64,000 nt of DNA. Source: Acerihabitans arboris. Lineage in GTDB: Bacteria; Pseudomonadota; Gammaproteobacteria; Enterobacterales; Enterobacteriaceae. The position numbers and the translations under genes are program-made. Shown piece after piece: positions 42,514-51,875 of this stretch (position 1 is its first letter; each line of letters starts with the position of its first letter). The stretch lies in contig NZ_WUBS01000016.1 in the NCBI RefSeq assembly GCF_010131535.1, forward strand, positions 62,001 through 126,000, read 5' to 3'. The notes under the pieces were generated by a model. It was given only the letters and a program-made list of their open reading frames with translations. It was not told where the DNA came from and did not search any database.

Positions 42514-44058
42514 ATGTCTGAATCATTGATGTTAGCAGGTACCCTGATCCAGGGGATCGGCGACGATGGTCGCCCGATCGTGGTGGAACAGGGCGCGCTT
42601 TACCAAAAGGACGGCGTCATCCAGGACATAGGTAAAGCCGATGACCTGATCGCCCAATATCCGCAGGCCCGGCGCTTCGGTTCCATGCAACACGTCCTGA
42701 TGCCGGGTTTTGTCAACAGTCATCATCATGTGGGATTAACCCCGCTGCAACTGGGCTCTCCCGATTATGCGCTGGAACTCTGGTTTGCCAGCCGCATGGG
42801 CGCGCGCGAAGTGGATTTGCGGCTTGATACCCTGTATTCCGCTTTTGAGATGATCGCCTCCGGCATCACCACGGTACAGCATATCCACGGCTGGCGGCCC
42901 GGGACGCTGGAAACGATCCATGACGCGGCCGGCGCGGTGCTTGCCGCCTACCGGGAGATTGGCATGCGCGCCTCCTACAGCTTCGCGGTGCGCGAGCAGA
43001 ATTTGCTGGTCTATGACGCCGATGAACAGTTTGTTGCCCGGGTGCCGGCTGACATCCAGCCGCAGCTGGCCGCTCACCTGAAAAAGCAGCGGCTGCCGCT
43101 GGACGATCACCTCAAGCTGTTCCGTATGCTGGCGGCGGATAACCAGGGCCAGTCGCTGACGCGCATTCAGCTGGCGCCCGCGAACCTGCACTGGTGCGGC
43201 GATGAGGCATTACAGGCGATCAAAGCGGAAGCGGATAACGCCGGCGTGCCGATGCATATGCATCTGGTCGAAACCGCTTACCAGCGTGAGTACGCCCGCA
43301 GGCGCACCGGCGGAACGGCCTTGGCGCATTTACATAAGCTGGGTTTGCTGGGGCCGTCGCTGACCCTCGGACATGGCGTCTGGCTGAATGAGGCCGATAT
43401 TGAACTGGCGGCGGCAACAGGGACCTGCGTGTGCCATAACTGCAGTTCTAATCTGCGCCTGCGCAGCGGCGTCGCACCGCTGAACGCCTTTCGCCGGCAC
43501 GGCCTGGTGGTGGGGCTTGGGCTGGATGAAGCGGGCATCAACGAAGATCGCGATATGCTGCAGGAGATGCGCCTGGCGTTGCGGGTGCATCGCGTGCCCG
43601 GCATGGATGACGATGAAGTGCCGTCCTGCGCTGAAATCGTGCGCATGGCCACCGAAGGCGGCGCCAGGACTACTCCGTTCGCCGGGCAGATCGGCCGGCT
43701 GGAACCGGGGAAACTGGCGGATGCGGTGCTGTTCGACTGGCAAAGCATCACCTGGCCCTATCAGGATGAGGATATTCCCCTGCTGGATGTGCTGGTCCAG
43801 CGGGCGCGCGCCAGGGATATCGAGAGCGTATTTATCCAGGGCGAGGAGGTCTGCCATCGGGGGCAGTTTACGCGGGTTAATCGCACGGACGTGCTGAATG
43901 ACATCGCGCAAAAGCTGGCCGCGCCCCGCACCGCCGACGAGCAGGCCCGCCGCGAGCTGGGCAAGGCGGTATTCCCGCATGTAAAGGATTTTTACCGCGA
44001 TTACCTGGCGGCGGAAACGCCGCGCGAGCCGTTCTACGCGCCGTCGTCCCGCCGTTAA
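42514..44058 (+). CDS. COG0402 deaminase/amidohydrolase
   Basis: This 514-residue amidohydrolase-superfamily enzyme is of the guanine, 8-oxoguanine or triazine deaminase group. Metal and catalytic residues are in VLMPGFVNSHHHVG (about residue 70), MHMHLVET (about 248), GHGVWL (about 286) and GLGLDEAG (about 333). The C-terminal beta-sandwich strand IGRLEPGKLADAVLFDW follows. A 55-residue tail extends beyond it (ending FYAPSSRR). It is the last gene of the importer operon, 23 bp after the nitrilase-family gene. The ligand-binding loops do not allow the substrate to be named. Confidence 0.85.
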   Translation: MSESLMLAGTLIQGIGDDGRPIVVEQGALYQKDGVIQDIGKADDLIAQYPQARRFGSMQHVLMPGFVNSHHHVGLTPLQLGSPDYALELWFASRMGAREVDLRLDTLYSAFEMIASGITTVQHIHGWRPGTLETIHDAAGAVLAAYREIGMRASYSFAVREQNLLVYDADEQFVARVPADIQPQLAAHLKKQRLPLDDHLKLFRMLAADNQGQSLTRIQLAPANLHWCGDEALQAIKAEADNAGVPMHMHLVETAYQREYARRRTGGTALAHLHKLGLLGPSLTLGHGVWLNEADIELAAATGTCVCHNCSSNLRLRSGVAPLNAFRRHGLVVGLGLDEAGINEDRDMLQEMRLALRVHRVPGMDDDEVPSCAEIVRMATEGGARTTPFAGQIGRLEPGKLADAVLFDWQSITWPYQDEDIPLLDVLVQRARARDIESVFIQGEEVCHRGQFTRVNRTDVLNDIAQKLAAPRTADEQARRELGKAVFPHVKDFYRDYLAAETPREPFYAPSSRR

Positions 44059-44187
44059 CGGGGTAAGTGCCGCCCCCAGGCAGGGCGGGGGTTCTAAGGC
44101 TCAGTCAGGTTCGAAATAGGCGATCCGTCAGCCTATGACTATCACAAAAGACACAATAACCATTTGTTTCATATAACAAAATCGCAA

Positions 44188-44757
44188 TCAGAACGGAATG
44201 TCATCGTCAAAATCCATCGGCGGCTCATTGCCGCCGGCGGGCGCATTGTTCTGCGCCGCGGGACGACCGGCCGCGGGCGCTGCCGGCGCCGCGCCGCCCG
44301 GGTTGCCGCTGAACTGGGCATTGTTGCCCTGCGGCTGCTGAGGCTGGCCCCAGCCGCCCTGCTGGCCGCCACCGGCGCCAGCGCCGGCACCCGCAGCGCC
44401 GCCGCCCTGGCGACCGCCCAGCATCTGCATGGTGCCGCCGACGTTTACCACGACTTCAGTGGTGTAACGTTCCTGGCCGCCCTGATCGGTCCATTTACGG
44501 GTCTGCAACGCGCCTTCGATATACACCTGCGAGCCTTTTTTCAGATACTCGCCGGCCACTTCCGCCAGCTTGCCGAACAGCACCACGCGGTGCCATTCCG
44601 TTTTCTCTTTGGTCTCGCCGGTCTGCTTGTCGCGCCAGCTCTCGGAGGTGGCCAGGGTCATATTGGCCACCGCGCCACCGTTCGGCATGTAGCGGACTTC
44701 CGGATCCTGGCCCAGATTTCCGACTAGAATCACTTTATTAACGCCTCTGCTGGCCAT
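44188..44757 (-). CDS. ssb: Single-stranded DNA-binding protein SSB
   Basis: This 189-residue protein has an N-terminal OB fold (about 1-112; [57 protein letters not shown]). A Gly/Ala/Gln/Pro-rich linker follows, then the conserved acidic tip MDFDDDIPF that recruits repair and replication proteins. It coats ssDNA as a tetramer. The start at 44757 has AGGAGAG; an upstream open frame to 44835 is not family-like. It is divergent from uvrA as in E. coli. The linker is slightly longer than in E. coli (178 aa). Confidence 0.96.
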   Translation of the reverse strand: MASRGVNKVILVGNLGQDPEVRYMPNGGAVANMTLATSESWRDKQTGETKEKTEWHRVVLFGKLAEVAGEYLKKGSQVYIEGALQTRKWTDQGGQERYTTEVVVNVGGTMQMLGGRQGGGAAGAGAGAGGGQQGGWGQPQQPQGNNAQFSGNPGGAAPAAPAAGRPAAQNNAPAGGNEPPMDFDDDIPF

Positions 44758-44905
44758 GTCGACTCTCCTGATAAGATGTTTTACTTTTGTGTTTACGTAA
44801 GTGTAATCGGTAAAGTTTACCACGCAAATGCCCAAAGGACACGGGTGAAAATCAATGCGGCGGCGATCGCAGCGCGCCGAATGCAGAGTTTAACGTTACA
44901 ATCAA

Positions 44906-44925
44906 TACTGGATATTCGTTCAGCT
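44906..44925. promoter_or_regulatory. LexA (SOS) box between ssb and uvrA
   Basis: TACTGGATATTCGTTCAGCT has the CTG-N10-CAG skeleton and closely resembles the known E. coli uvrA SOS box. It lies 93 bp before the uvrA start within the 260-bp divergent ssb-uvrA region. LexA repression of uvrA, and perhaps of one ssb promoter, is expected. Confidence 0.85.
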
Positions 44926-45017
44926 TTTTTTGTGTCATAATTGTCCGTTTCGCGCCGGGTGTGCCGTTGCAGGCATCCCCGGCGGTAAATATTCATCCGG
45001 TGTCGGGATTAAGTTGA

Positions 45018-47873
45018 ATGGATAAGATCGAAGTTCGGGGTGCTCGTACCCACAATCTGAAAAACATTAGTCTGATTATTCCCCGCGACAAGCTCATAGT
45101 CATTACCGGCCTGTCCGGCTCCGGCAAGTCCTCGCTGGCGTTCGATACCCTGTATGCCGAAGGGCAGCGCCGCTACGTCGAATCGCTGTCCGCTTATGCC
45201 CGCCAGTTCCTGTCGTTGATGGAAAAACCGGATGTCGACCATATCGAGGGCCTGTCTCCCGCCATTTCCATCGAGCAGAAGTCCACCTCGCATAACCCGC
45301 GCTCGACCGTCGGCACCATTACCGAGATCCACGACTACCTGCGCCTGCTGTTCGCCCGCGTCGGCGAGCCGCGCTGTCCCGATCACGACGTGCCGCTGGC
45401 GGCGCAGACCGTCAGCCAGATGGTGGACAACGTGCTGTCGCAGCCGGAAGGCAAACGCCTGATGCTGCTGGCGCCGATCGTCAAAGACCGCAAAGGCGAG
45501 CACAGCAAGACCCTGGAAGGCCTGGCCACCCAAGGTTATATCCGCGCCCGTATCGACGGCGAAGTGTGCGATCTCTCCGACCCGCCCAAGCTGGAGCTGC
45601 AAAAGAAGCACACCATCGAAGTGGTGGTCGACCGCTTTAAGGTGCGCGAAGATCTGGCCCAGCGGCTGGCGGAATCGTTTGAAACCGCCCTCGGCCTGTC
45701 CGGCGGCACCGCAGTGGTGGCCGAGATGGACGACGGCAAGGCCGAAGAGATGCTGTTCTCGGCCAACTTCGCCTGTCCCATCTGCGGCTATAGCATGCCG
45801 GAGCTGGAGCCCCGGCTGTTTTCATTCAATAACCCGGCGGGCGCCTGCCCTACCTGCGACGGCCTGGGCGTGCAGCAGTACTTCGATCCGGAACGGGTAT
45901 TGCAGAACGAGGAAATCTCGCTGGCGGGCGGCGCCATTCGCGGCTGGGATCGGCGTAACTTCTACTATTTCCAAATGCTGCGCTCACTGGCGGACCACTA
46001 TAAGTTCGACGTGGAAGCGCCGTTTAACGCGCTCGACGCCGCGGTCCAGCAAAAAATCCTGTTCGGCTCCGGCAAGGAAACCATTGAGTTCAGGTATATC
46101 AACGATCGCGGCGACAGCTCCGTCAGGCGCCACCCCTTCGAGGGCGTACTGCCGAATATGGAACGCCGCTATAAAGAGACCGAATCCTCGGCGGTGCGCG
46201 AAGAGCTGGCGAAATATATCAGCAATCGTCCCTGCGCCAGCTGCGGCGGCACCCGCCTTAGGCGCGAGGCGCGCCATGTGTTTGTGGAAAACACCACGCT
46301 GCCGACCATTTCCGATATGGGCATCGGCAACGCGCTGGGTTTCTTTGATGAGATGAAACTTAGCGGCCAGCGCGCCCAAATCGCGGAAAAAATCCTGAAG
46401 GAGATCCGCGACCGGCTGAAGTTCCTGGTGAACGTCGGCCTGAACTACCTCTCGTTGTCCCGCTCGGCGGAAACCCTGTCCGGCGGCGAGGCGCAGCGCA
46501 TCCGCCTGGCCAGCCAGATCGGCGCCGGCCTGGTGGGCGTGATGTACGTGCTGGACGAACCCTCCATCGGGCTGCACCAGCGTGATAACGAGCGCCTGCT
46601 GGAAACGCTTATCCATTTGCGCAACCTCGGCAATACGGTGATTGTGGTCGAGCATGATGAAGACGCCATCCGGTCGGCGGATCATATTATCGATATCGGC
46701 CCGGGCGCGGGGGTGCACGGCGGCGAAATCGTCGCCGAAGGCACCGCCGAGCAGATCATGGCTAATCCGGCCTCGCTGACCGGCCAATTCCTGAGCGGCA
46801 AGCGCGAAATCGCCATTCCCGAGCACCGGATACCGGCCGATCCCACCAAGGTGCTGAAGCTTATCGGCGCCCGCGGCAATAACCTCAAAGACGTGACGCT
46901 GACCCTGCCGGTGGGCCTGTTTACCTGTATCACCGGCGTATCGGGCTCCGGCAAATCGACGCTGATTAACGACACGCTGTTTCCGGTGGCGCAGCGCCAG
47001 CTGAACGGCGCCACCACCACCGAAGTCGCGCCTTACCGCGATATCCAGGGCCTGGAGCATTTCGATAAGGTGATTGATATCGACCAAAGCCCCATCGGGC
47101 GGACGCCGCGTTCCAACCCCGCCACCTACACCGGCGTGTTTACGCCGGTGCGGGAACTGTTTGCCGGGGTGCCGGAGTCCCGTACCCGCGGTTATACGCC
47201 GGGACGTTTTAGTTTCAACGTGCGCGGCGGACGTTGCGAAGCCTGTCAGGGCGACGGGGTAATCAAGGTGGAAATGCACTTCCTGCCGGATATCTACGTG
47301 CCGTGCGATCAGTGCAAAGGCCAGCGTTACAATCGCGAAACCCTGGAAGTGAAATATAAAGGTAAAAATATCCACGAAGTGCTGGATATGACCATCGAGG
47401 ATGCACGCGAGTTCTTTGACGCGGTGCCCGCGCTGGCGCGCAAGCTGCAAACCCTGATCGACGTGGGCCTGTCCTATATACGGCTGGGACAGTCGGCCAC
47501 CACCCTGTCCGGCGGCGAGGCGCAGCGCGTCAAGCTGGCCCGCGAGCTGTCGAAACGCGGCACCGGCCAGACGCTGTATATCCTTGATGAACCGACCACC
47601 GGCCTGCATTTTGCAGATATCGAACAGCTGCTGGCGGTATTGCATCAGCTGCGCGATCAGGGCAATACCATCGTGGTGATTGAGCATAACCTGGACGTGA
47701 TTAAAACCGCGGACTGGATTGTCGATCTGGGCCCTGAAGGGGGCAACGGCGGCGGGGAGATCCTGATTTCAGGCACGCCGGAGACGGTGGCGGCCTGCGA
47801 AACCTCGCATACCGCGCGGTTCCTCAAGCCGATCCTGGCGCGCAAACATCACCCGGTGGCCACCGCCGGCTGA
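45018..47873 (+). CDS. uvrA: Excinuclease ABC subunit A
   Basis: This 951-residue nucleotide-excision-repair ATPase scans DNA for lesions with UvrB. It has two ABC-type ATPase modules: first Walker [10 protein letters not shown] near residue 31 and second GVSGSGKST near 640. The signatures are [16 protein letters not shown] and [16 protein letters not shown]. Zinc modules include [10 protein letters not shown] with CPTCDG, CASCGG, and CEACQGDG with CDQCKGQ. It is nearly identical in plan to E. coli UvrA (940 aa). An SOS box lies upstream. The E. coli neighbours ssb and yjbR are kept, but the yjbR side is separated by a 9.5-kb insertion. Confidence 0.98.
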   Translation: MDKIEVRGARTHNLKNISLIIPRDKLIVITGLSGSGKSSLAFDTLYAEGQRRYVESLSAYARQFLSLMEKPDVDHIEGLSPAISIEQKSTSHNPRSTVGTITEIHDYLRLLFARVGEPRCPDHDVPLAAQTVSQMVDNVLSQPEGKRLMLLAPIVKDRKGEHSKTLEGLATQGYIRARIDGEVCDLSDPPKLELQKKHTIEVVVDRFKVREDLAQRLAESFETALGLSGGTAVVAEMDDGKAEEMLFSANFACPICGYSMPELEPRLFSFNNPAGACPTCDGLGVQQYFDPERVLQNEEISLAGGAIRGWDRRNFYYFQMLRSLADHYKFDVEAPFNALDAAVQQKILFGSGKETIEFRYINDRGDSSVRRHPFEGVLPNMERRYKETESSAVREELAKYISNRPCASCGGTRLRREARHVFVENTTLPTISDMGIGNALGFFDEMKLSGQRAQIAEKILKEIRDRLKFLVNVGLNYLSLSRSAETLSGGEAQRIRLASQIGAGLVGVMYVLDEPSIGLHQRDNERLLETLIHLRNLGNTVIVVEHDEDAIRSADHIIDIGPGAGVHGGEIVAEGTAEQIMANPASLTGQFLSGKREIAIPEHRIPADPTKVLKLIGARGNNLKDVTLTLPVGLFTCITGVSGSGKSTLINDTLFPVAQRQLNGATTTEVAPYRDIQGLEHFDKVIDIDQSPIGRTPRSNPATYTGVFTPVRELFAGVPESRTRGYTPGRFSFNVRGGRCEACQGDGVIKVEMHFLPDIYVPCDQCKGQRYNRETLEVKYKGKNIHEVLDMTIEDAREFFDAVPALARKLQTLIDVGLSYIRLGQSATTLSGGEAQRVKLARELSKRGTGQTLYILDEPTTGLHFADIEQLLAVLHQLRDQGNTIVVIEHNLDVIKTADWIVDLGPEGGNGGGEILISGTPETVAACETSHTARFLKPILARKHHPVATAG

Positions 47874-47942
47874 TGGCTTATCCGGGCAGCCTGCTGGCAA
47901 ACCAGCACATCATGCCCTTGAGCGCGGATTTTCCTTTTAACC

Positions 47943-47966
47943 TACGCCGGGGGCTTGCCCGGCGTA
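47943..47966. terminator. Hairpin between convergent uvrA and tenA-like gene
   Basis: TACGCCGGG (47943-47951) and CCCGGCGTA (47958-47966) form a perfect 9-bp stem with a 6-nt loop, followed rightward by AATTTATT. The T tract is weak in both directions. Position between convergent genes supports a bidirectional transcript end. Confidence 0.55.
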
Positions 47967-47969
47967 AAT

Positions 47970-48614
47970 TTATTCCGTATAAGCCGCGCCGTGAAAATCA
48001 ATTTCCCATTCCAGCACCCGCCGGTAAAGGACCGAAAGACGCCGGCGCTCGTCGTCCGCCATGGCCGCGGCGCAGGCATCCAGCTCTTCTTTTAACCAGC
48101 GCGCCTGGGCAAAAAATTCCTCGGCGGCATGCATATCCACCCAGTGGCGCAAATCGCCGTCCGCCTGCGCGGACTCGCTTACGCGCCGGCACCAGGTGTA
48201 ATACATCCACTCGGCGCCAAACATCAGCGTAATGATATCGGCGTAGCCGCCCTGCTGCGCCGCCGCCAGCATCCCGTCGCGAAAACGGCCGACCGCCGGC
48301 AAATCGCGCCGATAGTCGTTAACATCGATTTTGCGCCGCGCCAGCACTTCCTCGAAATACCCCATCTGTTCATCCACCAGCGCATTGAGTACCCCCACCA
48401 GCCAGCGCTGCTGGCGGATGCCCGGCGCCTTGCTGACCGCCAGGGCGAAGATGCCGATGGCGGTAGCGACAAAATCGCCTTCAAATACCAGGTACTGGTT
48501 AAATACCCGGTCCGGCAGCTTGTCCTGTTCGATATCGGTGACAAAACGGTGCTGCTGCATGGCCCGCCAGGTGGCTTGATGTTCGGCCAGTAGCTGTTCG
48601 GTAAAACTGGCCAT
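47970..48614 (-). CDS. TenA/PqqC-family protein
   Basis: This 214-residue all-helical protein has the TenA fold (FTEQLLAEHQATWRAMQQHRFV, FNQYLVFEGDFV, TLMFGAEWMYYTWCRRV, HAAEEFFAQARWLKEELD). TenA enzymes release hydroxymethylpyrimidine from degraded thiamine. The usual catalytic Cys preceding the W-Y motif is replaced by FGAE here, as in the Cys-less TenA_E branch, so another C-N substrate is possible. The start at 48614 has GGAGG and lies 2 bp after the BtpA stop, so the pair forms an operon. Thiamine relevance is unproven; no TPP riboswitch was found nearby. Confidence 0.82.
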   Translation of the reverse strand: MASFTEQLLAEHQATWRAMQQHRFVTDIEQDKLPDRVFNQYLVFEGDFVATAIGIFALAVSKAPGIRQQRWLVGVLNALVDEQMGYFEEVLARRKIDVNDYRRDLPAVGRFRDGMLAAAQQGGYADIITLMFGAEWMYYTWCRRVSESAQADGDLRHWVDMHAAEEFFAQARWLKEELDACAAAMADDERRRLSVLYRRVLEWEIDFHGAAYTE

Positions 48615-48616
48615 GA

Positions 48617-49459
48617 TCACGCCTCCAGCGCGGCCCGCGCCGCGGCCATAAAGTGCTTAACCCGCGCCGGTTCCACTTCGTTCCACCACACGCCGCCCAC
48701 TTTCAGGGTGCTGGCCACGATCACGCCCTGGGTGCGCAGCAGGATCTGCCCGACGTTATCGGGAGTGACGCCCGAACCGACCAGCAGCGGCAATGCCGTG
48801 GCCGAGCGGATTTCATCAATTTCCTCCAGGGTCGCGCTGTCGCCGGTGCGCTGGCCGGTGGCGATCACCGCGTCGGCCTGGAAAAAATCCACGTCGCGGG
48901 TCAGTTCCTGGATGGAACGATCGGCGACGATGGCATGGCTGCCGTGTTTAACATGGCTGTCGGCAAACACCCGGATATGCTCGGCGCGCAGCAGGCTACG
49001 ATAACGCAACGCCTTGGCCGCCGCCCCCTCGATAAAACCCTCGTTGGCGATATAGGCATTCGCCCACTGATTGACCCGGATAAAATCCGCGCCGCCCGCC
49101 AGCGCCGTCGCCAATGCCGGCAGCGCCGCATTAGCCAATACGTTAATGCCGAGCGGCATGCCGAATTCCATTTTGATACGGTCGGTAATTACCGACATCA
49201 GCGCCGCCGTTTCCGGGCCGATATCCTCGGGTTTGGAAAAAGGAATATCGCCATGGTTTTCGACAATTAATCCATGCACACCGCCTTCGATATAACTTTT
49301 GGCGTCATAAAGCGCGCGATCGATTATTTTATCGAATGACTGGCCTTTATATTGTGGCGAGCCGGGAAACGCCTCGCAATGTACTACCCCAATAACTGCT
49401 TTTTTCCTTGAAAATATATCTTGTATTGCGCTGGGTTTTTCTGCTGATATAGATGCCAT
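48617..49459 (-). CDS. BtpA/SgcQ-family TIM-barrel protein
   Basis: This 280-residue protein belongs to the BtpA family (PF03437), which includes photosystem-I biogenesis BtpA and enterobacterial SgcQ. Family stretches visible are AVIGVVHCEAFPGSP near residue 20, GGVHGLIVENHGDIPF near 60, GADFIRVNQW near 122, DSHVKHGSHA near 168 and LLVGSGVTPDNVGQIL near 225. The fold suggests a phosphate-binding barrel enzyme, but no activity is established for the family. It heads a two-gene operon with the TenA-like gene and is divergent from the PfkB gene, only 27 bp apart. Confidence 0.86.
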   Translation of the reverse strand: MASISAEKPSAIQDIFSRKKAVIGVVHCEAFPGSPQYKGQSFDKIIDRALYDAKSYIEGGVHGLIVENHGDIPFSKPEDIGPETAALMSVITDRIKMEFGMPLGINVLANAALPALATALAGGADFIRVNQWANAYIANEGFIEGAAAKALRYRSLLRAEHIRVFADSHVKHGSHAIVADRSIQELTRDVDFFQADAVIATGQRTGDSATLEEIDEIRSATALPLLVGSGVTPDNVGQILLRTQGVIVASTLKVGGVWWNEVEPARVKHFMAAARAALEA

Positions 49460-49486
49460 TGTGTTTCACCTTCTAAGGAATAAGTT

Positions 49487-50383
49487 ATGCACGTCTATGT
49501 CGTGGGTAATATGGGCGTCGACCAGACCTATCTGATTGATGAATTGCCTGAAAAAGGCGCATCGATTCACGGCCACAAAATATCGCAGGATCTGGGCGGA
49601 AAAGGCGCCAACCAGGCCGTAATATTGGCCCGTTGTGGTGTAAAAACCACCCTGATCGCCGCGCGCGGCAATGACCATCAGGGAGACTGGTGCCGCGATA
49701 AATTAACTCATGAACCATTGACGTTATTTCCAGCCGATCCGTTGGACTGCGCGACGGATACGTCGATTATTTTGAACAGCGCCGACGGTGATAACGTCAA
49801 TATTACCACCACCACCGCCGCCGACACGTTATCGCTGCGGCACATTACCGCCGTATTGGCCGACGCCCGGCCGGGGGATGTTGTATTGCAGCAGGGCAAT
49901 TTCTCCTTTGACAAAACCCGCGCTATTTTTGAGTATGCCCGCGGCCGCCGGTTATATACGGTATTTAACCCCTCCCCGGTCCAGTCCGAATTCGCCGGGC
50001 TCTGGCCGCTTATCGATCTGGTGGTACTGAACAGCGTCGAAGCCCGGTTGCTTGGCGCGGACCTGCAAACGGCAGATGCCGCGCGGCACCTGCTGGCCGG
50101 CGGCATCGGCGCGCTGGTCGTCACCCTCGGCGCCGACGGCGCGCTATTGTTCCAGGGCGCAAGGCAACTGCGGGCCGAAGCCGCGCCGTGCCGGGTGGTG
50201 GATACCACCGGCGCGGGCGATACCTTCCTGGCGGTGATGCTGGCATCCGCGCTGCTGCGCGGCCTGCCGGTGGACGAAACCGCCTTACGGCATGCCGGCG
50301 CCGCGGCCGCGATCACCATCGGGCGCAGCGGCACGCTTAACGCCTTTCCCACCCGCGCCGAACTGAGCGCCATCCTGGCCTGA
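49487..50383 (+). CDS. PfkB/ribokinase-family carbohydrate kinase
   Basis: This 298-residue kinase has the PfkB signatures: ISQDLGGKGANQAVILARCG (about residues 33-51), a non-classical mid region, and the catalytic VVDTTGAGDTFLAVMLASAL (about 239-258) with the Asp base. Length and motifs fit ribokinase-type sugar or nucleoside kinases. The importer in the same cluster is ribose-type, so phosphorylation of an imported pentose-containing compound is plausible. AAGGA precedes the ATG. The gene is convergent with the binding-protein gene; two short hairpins (50398-50416 and 50421-50434) lie between them. Confidence 0.85.
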   Translation: MHVYVVGNMGVDQTYLIDELPEKGASIHGHKISQDLGGKGANQAVILARCGVKTTLIAARGNDHQGDWCRDKLTHEPLTLFPADPLDCATDTSIILNSADGDNVNITTTTAADTLSLRHITAVLADARPGDVVLQQGNFSFDKTRAIFEYARGRRLYTVFNPSPVQSEFAGLWPLIDLVVLNSVEARLLGADLQTADAARHLLAGGIGALVVTLGADGALLFQGARQLRAEAAPCRVVDTTGAGDTFLAVMLASALLRGLPVDETALRHAGAAAAITIGRSGTLNAFPTRAELSAILA

Positions 50384-50486
50384 TCGGGCGGGCTAATCCG
50401 GCCCCGCCGGGGCCGGGATGCCTGGCAAACCAGGAAGACCCATCCCCCGTAATGCATCGTAGCGTTCATCGGCGGCCCGAGCGGGT

Positions 50487-51458
50487 TTATTTAAACAGCG
50501 GCCGATAGGTATCGACATTGGCCTTGGTCACCACCTCGGCCGGCACCAAAATGGTTTTTTCCACGCTTTTGCCGGCGGTAACCGCATTCAATGCCTTCAA
50601 GGCTTCCGAGCCCATTTTCCGCGGATCCTGCTGCAACACCGCCGCCACGTAACCCTGATCGATACCGGTAATCGCCTGGGCGGTCAGGTCCCAGCCGAAG
50701 ACCTTGATATCGCCCTGGCGTCCCTGGTTGACCACCGCGGCCATGGCGCCCAGCAGCGCCGGTTCGCCGGTGGCATAAATCGCGGTCATATCCGGATTGC
50801 CGGTGATCAGGTTTTCCGCCGCGGTCAGCGCGTCATCCTGGATATTGCGTCCGTCCACCACATCGGCGACGTTGATGCCCGGATTCACTTTTATCGCATC
50901 CTCAAAGCCTTTCTGGCGGGCATTCTGGATGGCTGAATTCAGGGCGCCGACGATGCCGATCTTCGCTTTGCCGCCCATATTTTTCTGAACATAATCGGTA
51001 AAATAATCACCGAGGATCTTGCCGCCTTTGACATTATCCACGCCTACCTGGGACTTATGCGGGCCATCCGGCAGCACCGCGTCGATGGCGATCACCGGTA
51101 TATGGGCGTCCGCCGCTTCCTTGATGGCCGGCATAATGCCATTGACATCGATAGCGTCAACCAGAATGCCTTTTACACCCTGTTGAATATAGTTTTCGAT
51201 GGCGTCATTCTGCGCGACCGGGTTATCGTTGGCATTAAATATAACCAATGATTTGCCGCTCTCTTTCGCCGCTTCCTGCGCCCCTTTATTCATCAGGTTA
51301 AAGAATAACGCCTGCTGATTAATTTGTACCAGCGCATAGGTAGGCGGCGCGTCCTTGGCCATCGCCCCGGAGGTTAAAACCCCGCCGACCAAAAGCGCCG
51401 CGGCGCTCAGCGAGCAGGCCAAAGTACGGATGAATCGTGTGCTGGCGTGAAATGACAT
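50487..51458 (-). CDS. RbsB-like sugar ABC substrate-binding protein
   Basis: This 323-residue periplasmic binding protein of the ribose/galactose class has a signal peptide of about 34 residues (LACSLSAAALLVGGVLTSGAMA-K). The family pattern includes ALFFNLMNKGAQEAAKESG, QNDAIENYIQQGVKGILVDAID, PVIAIDAVLP, VGVDNVKGGKILGDYF and IYATGEPALLGAMAAV. It should feed the permease and ATPase encoded at 53298-55100 but is transcribed separately and in the opposite direction, with its promoter in the region shared with the LacI-type gene. The sugar or nucleoside bound is unknown. Confidence 0.88.
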   Translation of the reverse strand: MSFHASTRFIRTLACSLSAAALLVGGVLTSGAMAKDAPPTYALVQINQQALFFNLMNKGAQEAAKESGKSLVIFNANDNPVAQNDAIENYIQQGVKGILVDAIDVNGIMPAIKEAADAHIPVIAIDAVLPDGPHKSQVGVDNVKGGKILGDYFTDYVQKNMGGKAKIGIVGALNSAIQNARQKGFEDAIKVNPGINVADVVDGRNIQDDALTAAENLITGNPDMTAIYATGEPALLGAMAAVVNQGRQGDIKVFGWDLTAQAITGIDQGYVAAVLQQDPRKMGSEALKALNAVTAGKSVEKTILVPAEVVTKANVDTYRPLFK

Positions 51459-51875
51459 AATGGTGTCCTCGTCGGAAATAATACGCTACAGGCATGATGA
51501 GAAATCTAAAGCGTTAGCCGCTTTACGCATCAGGGATTATTTTTTGGCGGGACAAATATCGGATAGCGCGAAAGAACATTCCAAGGCGAAAATAGGTCTC
51601 GCCAAGTTCTGTCATATCGTCACTGCTGAACTCCCTTCCATAACCTGTCCATGTAGGTTATTTAGCGGACGGAGCCGACAGGCTTGGGAATAATTCCCGG
51701 TTACTCTTTGGTGCAGGTAAACTGTTAATTACAATTAATCGCCGCCGTTTTTTTGTCAAGCGCTAATTTGATTATCGGCGCGCAGAATCGCGCCCGGAAA
51801 AGGTAAAAAAGGCTATAAACCACTGACCTAAATGTGTTAACAATATCTCTGGGTTCGCTGATGGCGGTGGGATGG
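51459..51875. promoter_or_regulatory. Divergent region between binding-protein and LacI-type genes
   Basis: This 417-bp region contains no gene. A 7-bp inverted repeat, ATAACCT (51640-51646) and AGGTTAT (51655-51661), and a weaker GGCGCG/CGCGCC pair (51777-51782 with 51789-51794) are the only symmetrical elements. A sequence GGTAAACTGTTAATTAC (near 51717-51733) is a loose relative of the operator at 53170-53189. AT-rich tracts near 51720-51775 likely hold the promoters. Confidence 0.4.

Noticed and set aside
6820..44187. Classification of the 37-kb insert as an integrative element
   Set aside because: No integrase, transposase, tRNA boundary or flanking direct repeat could be seen.
45984..47687. 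A 567-codon minus-strand open frame antisense to uvrA
   Set aside because: It lies wholly inside a highly conserved uvrA gene, encodes a His/Gln/Arg-rich composition typical of shadow frames in GC-rich DNA, and has no recognisable domain.
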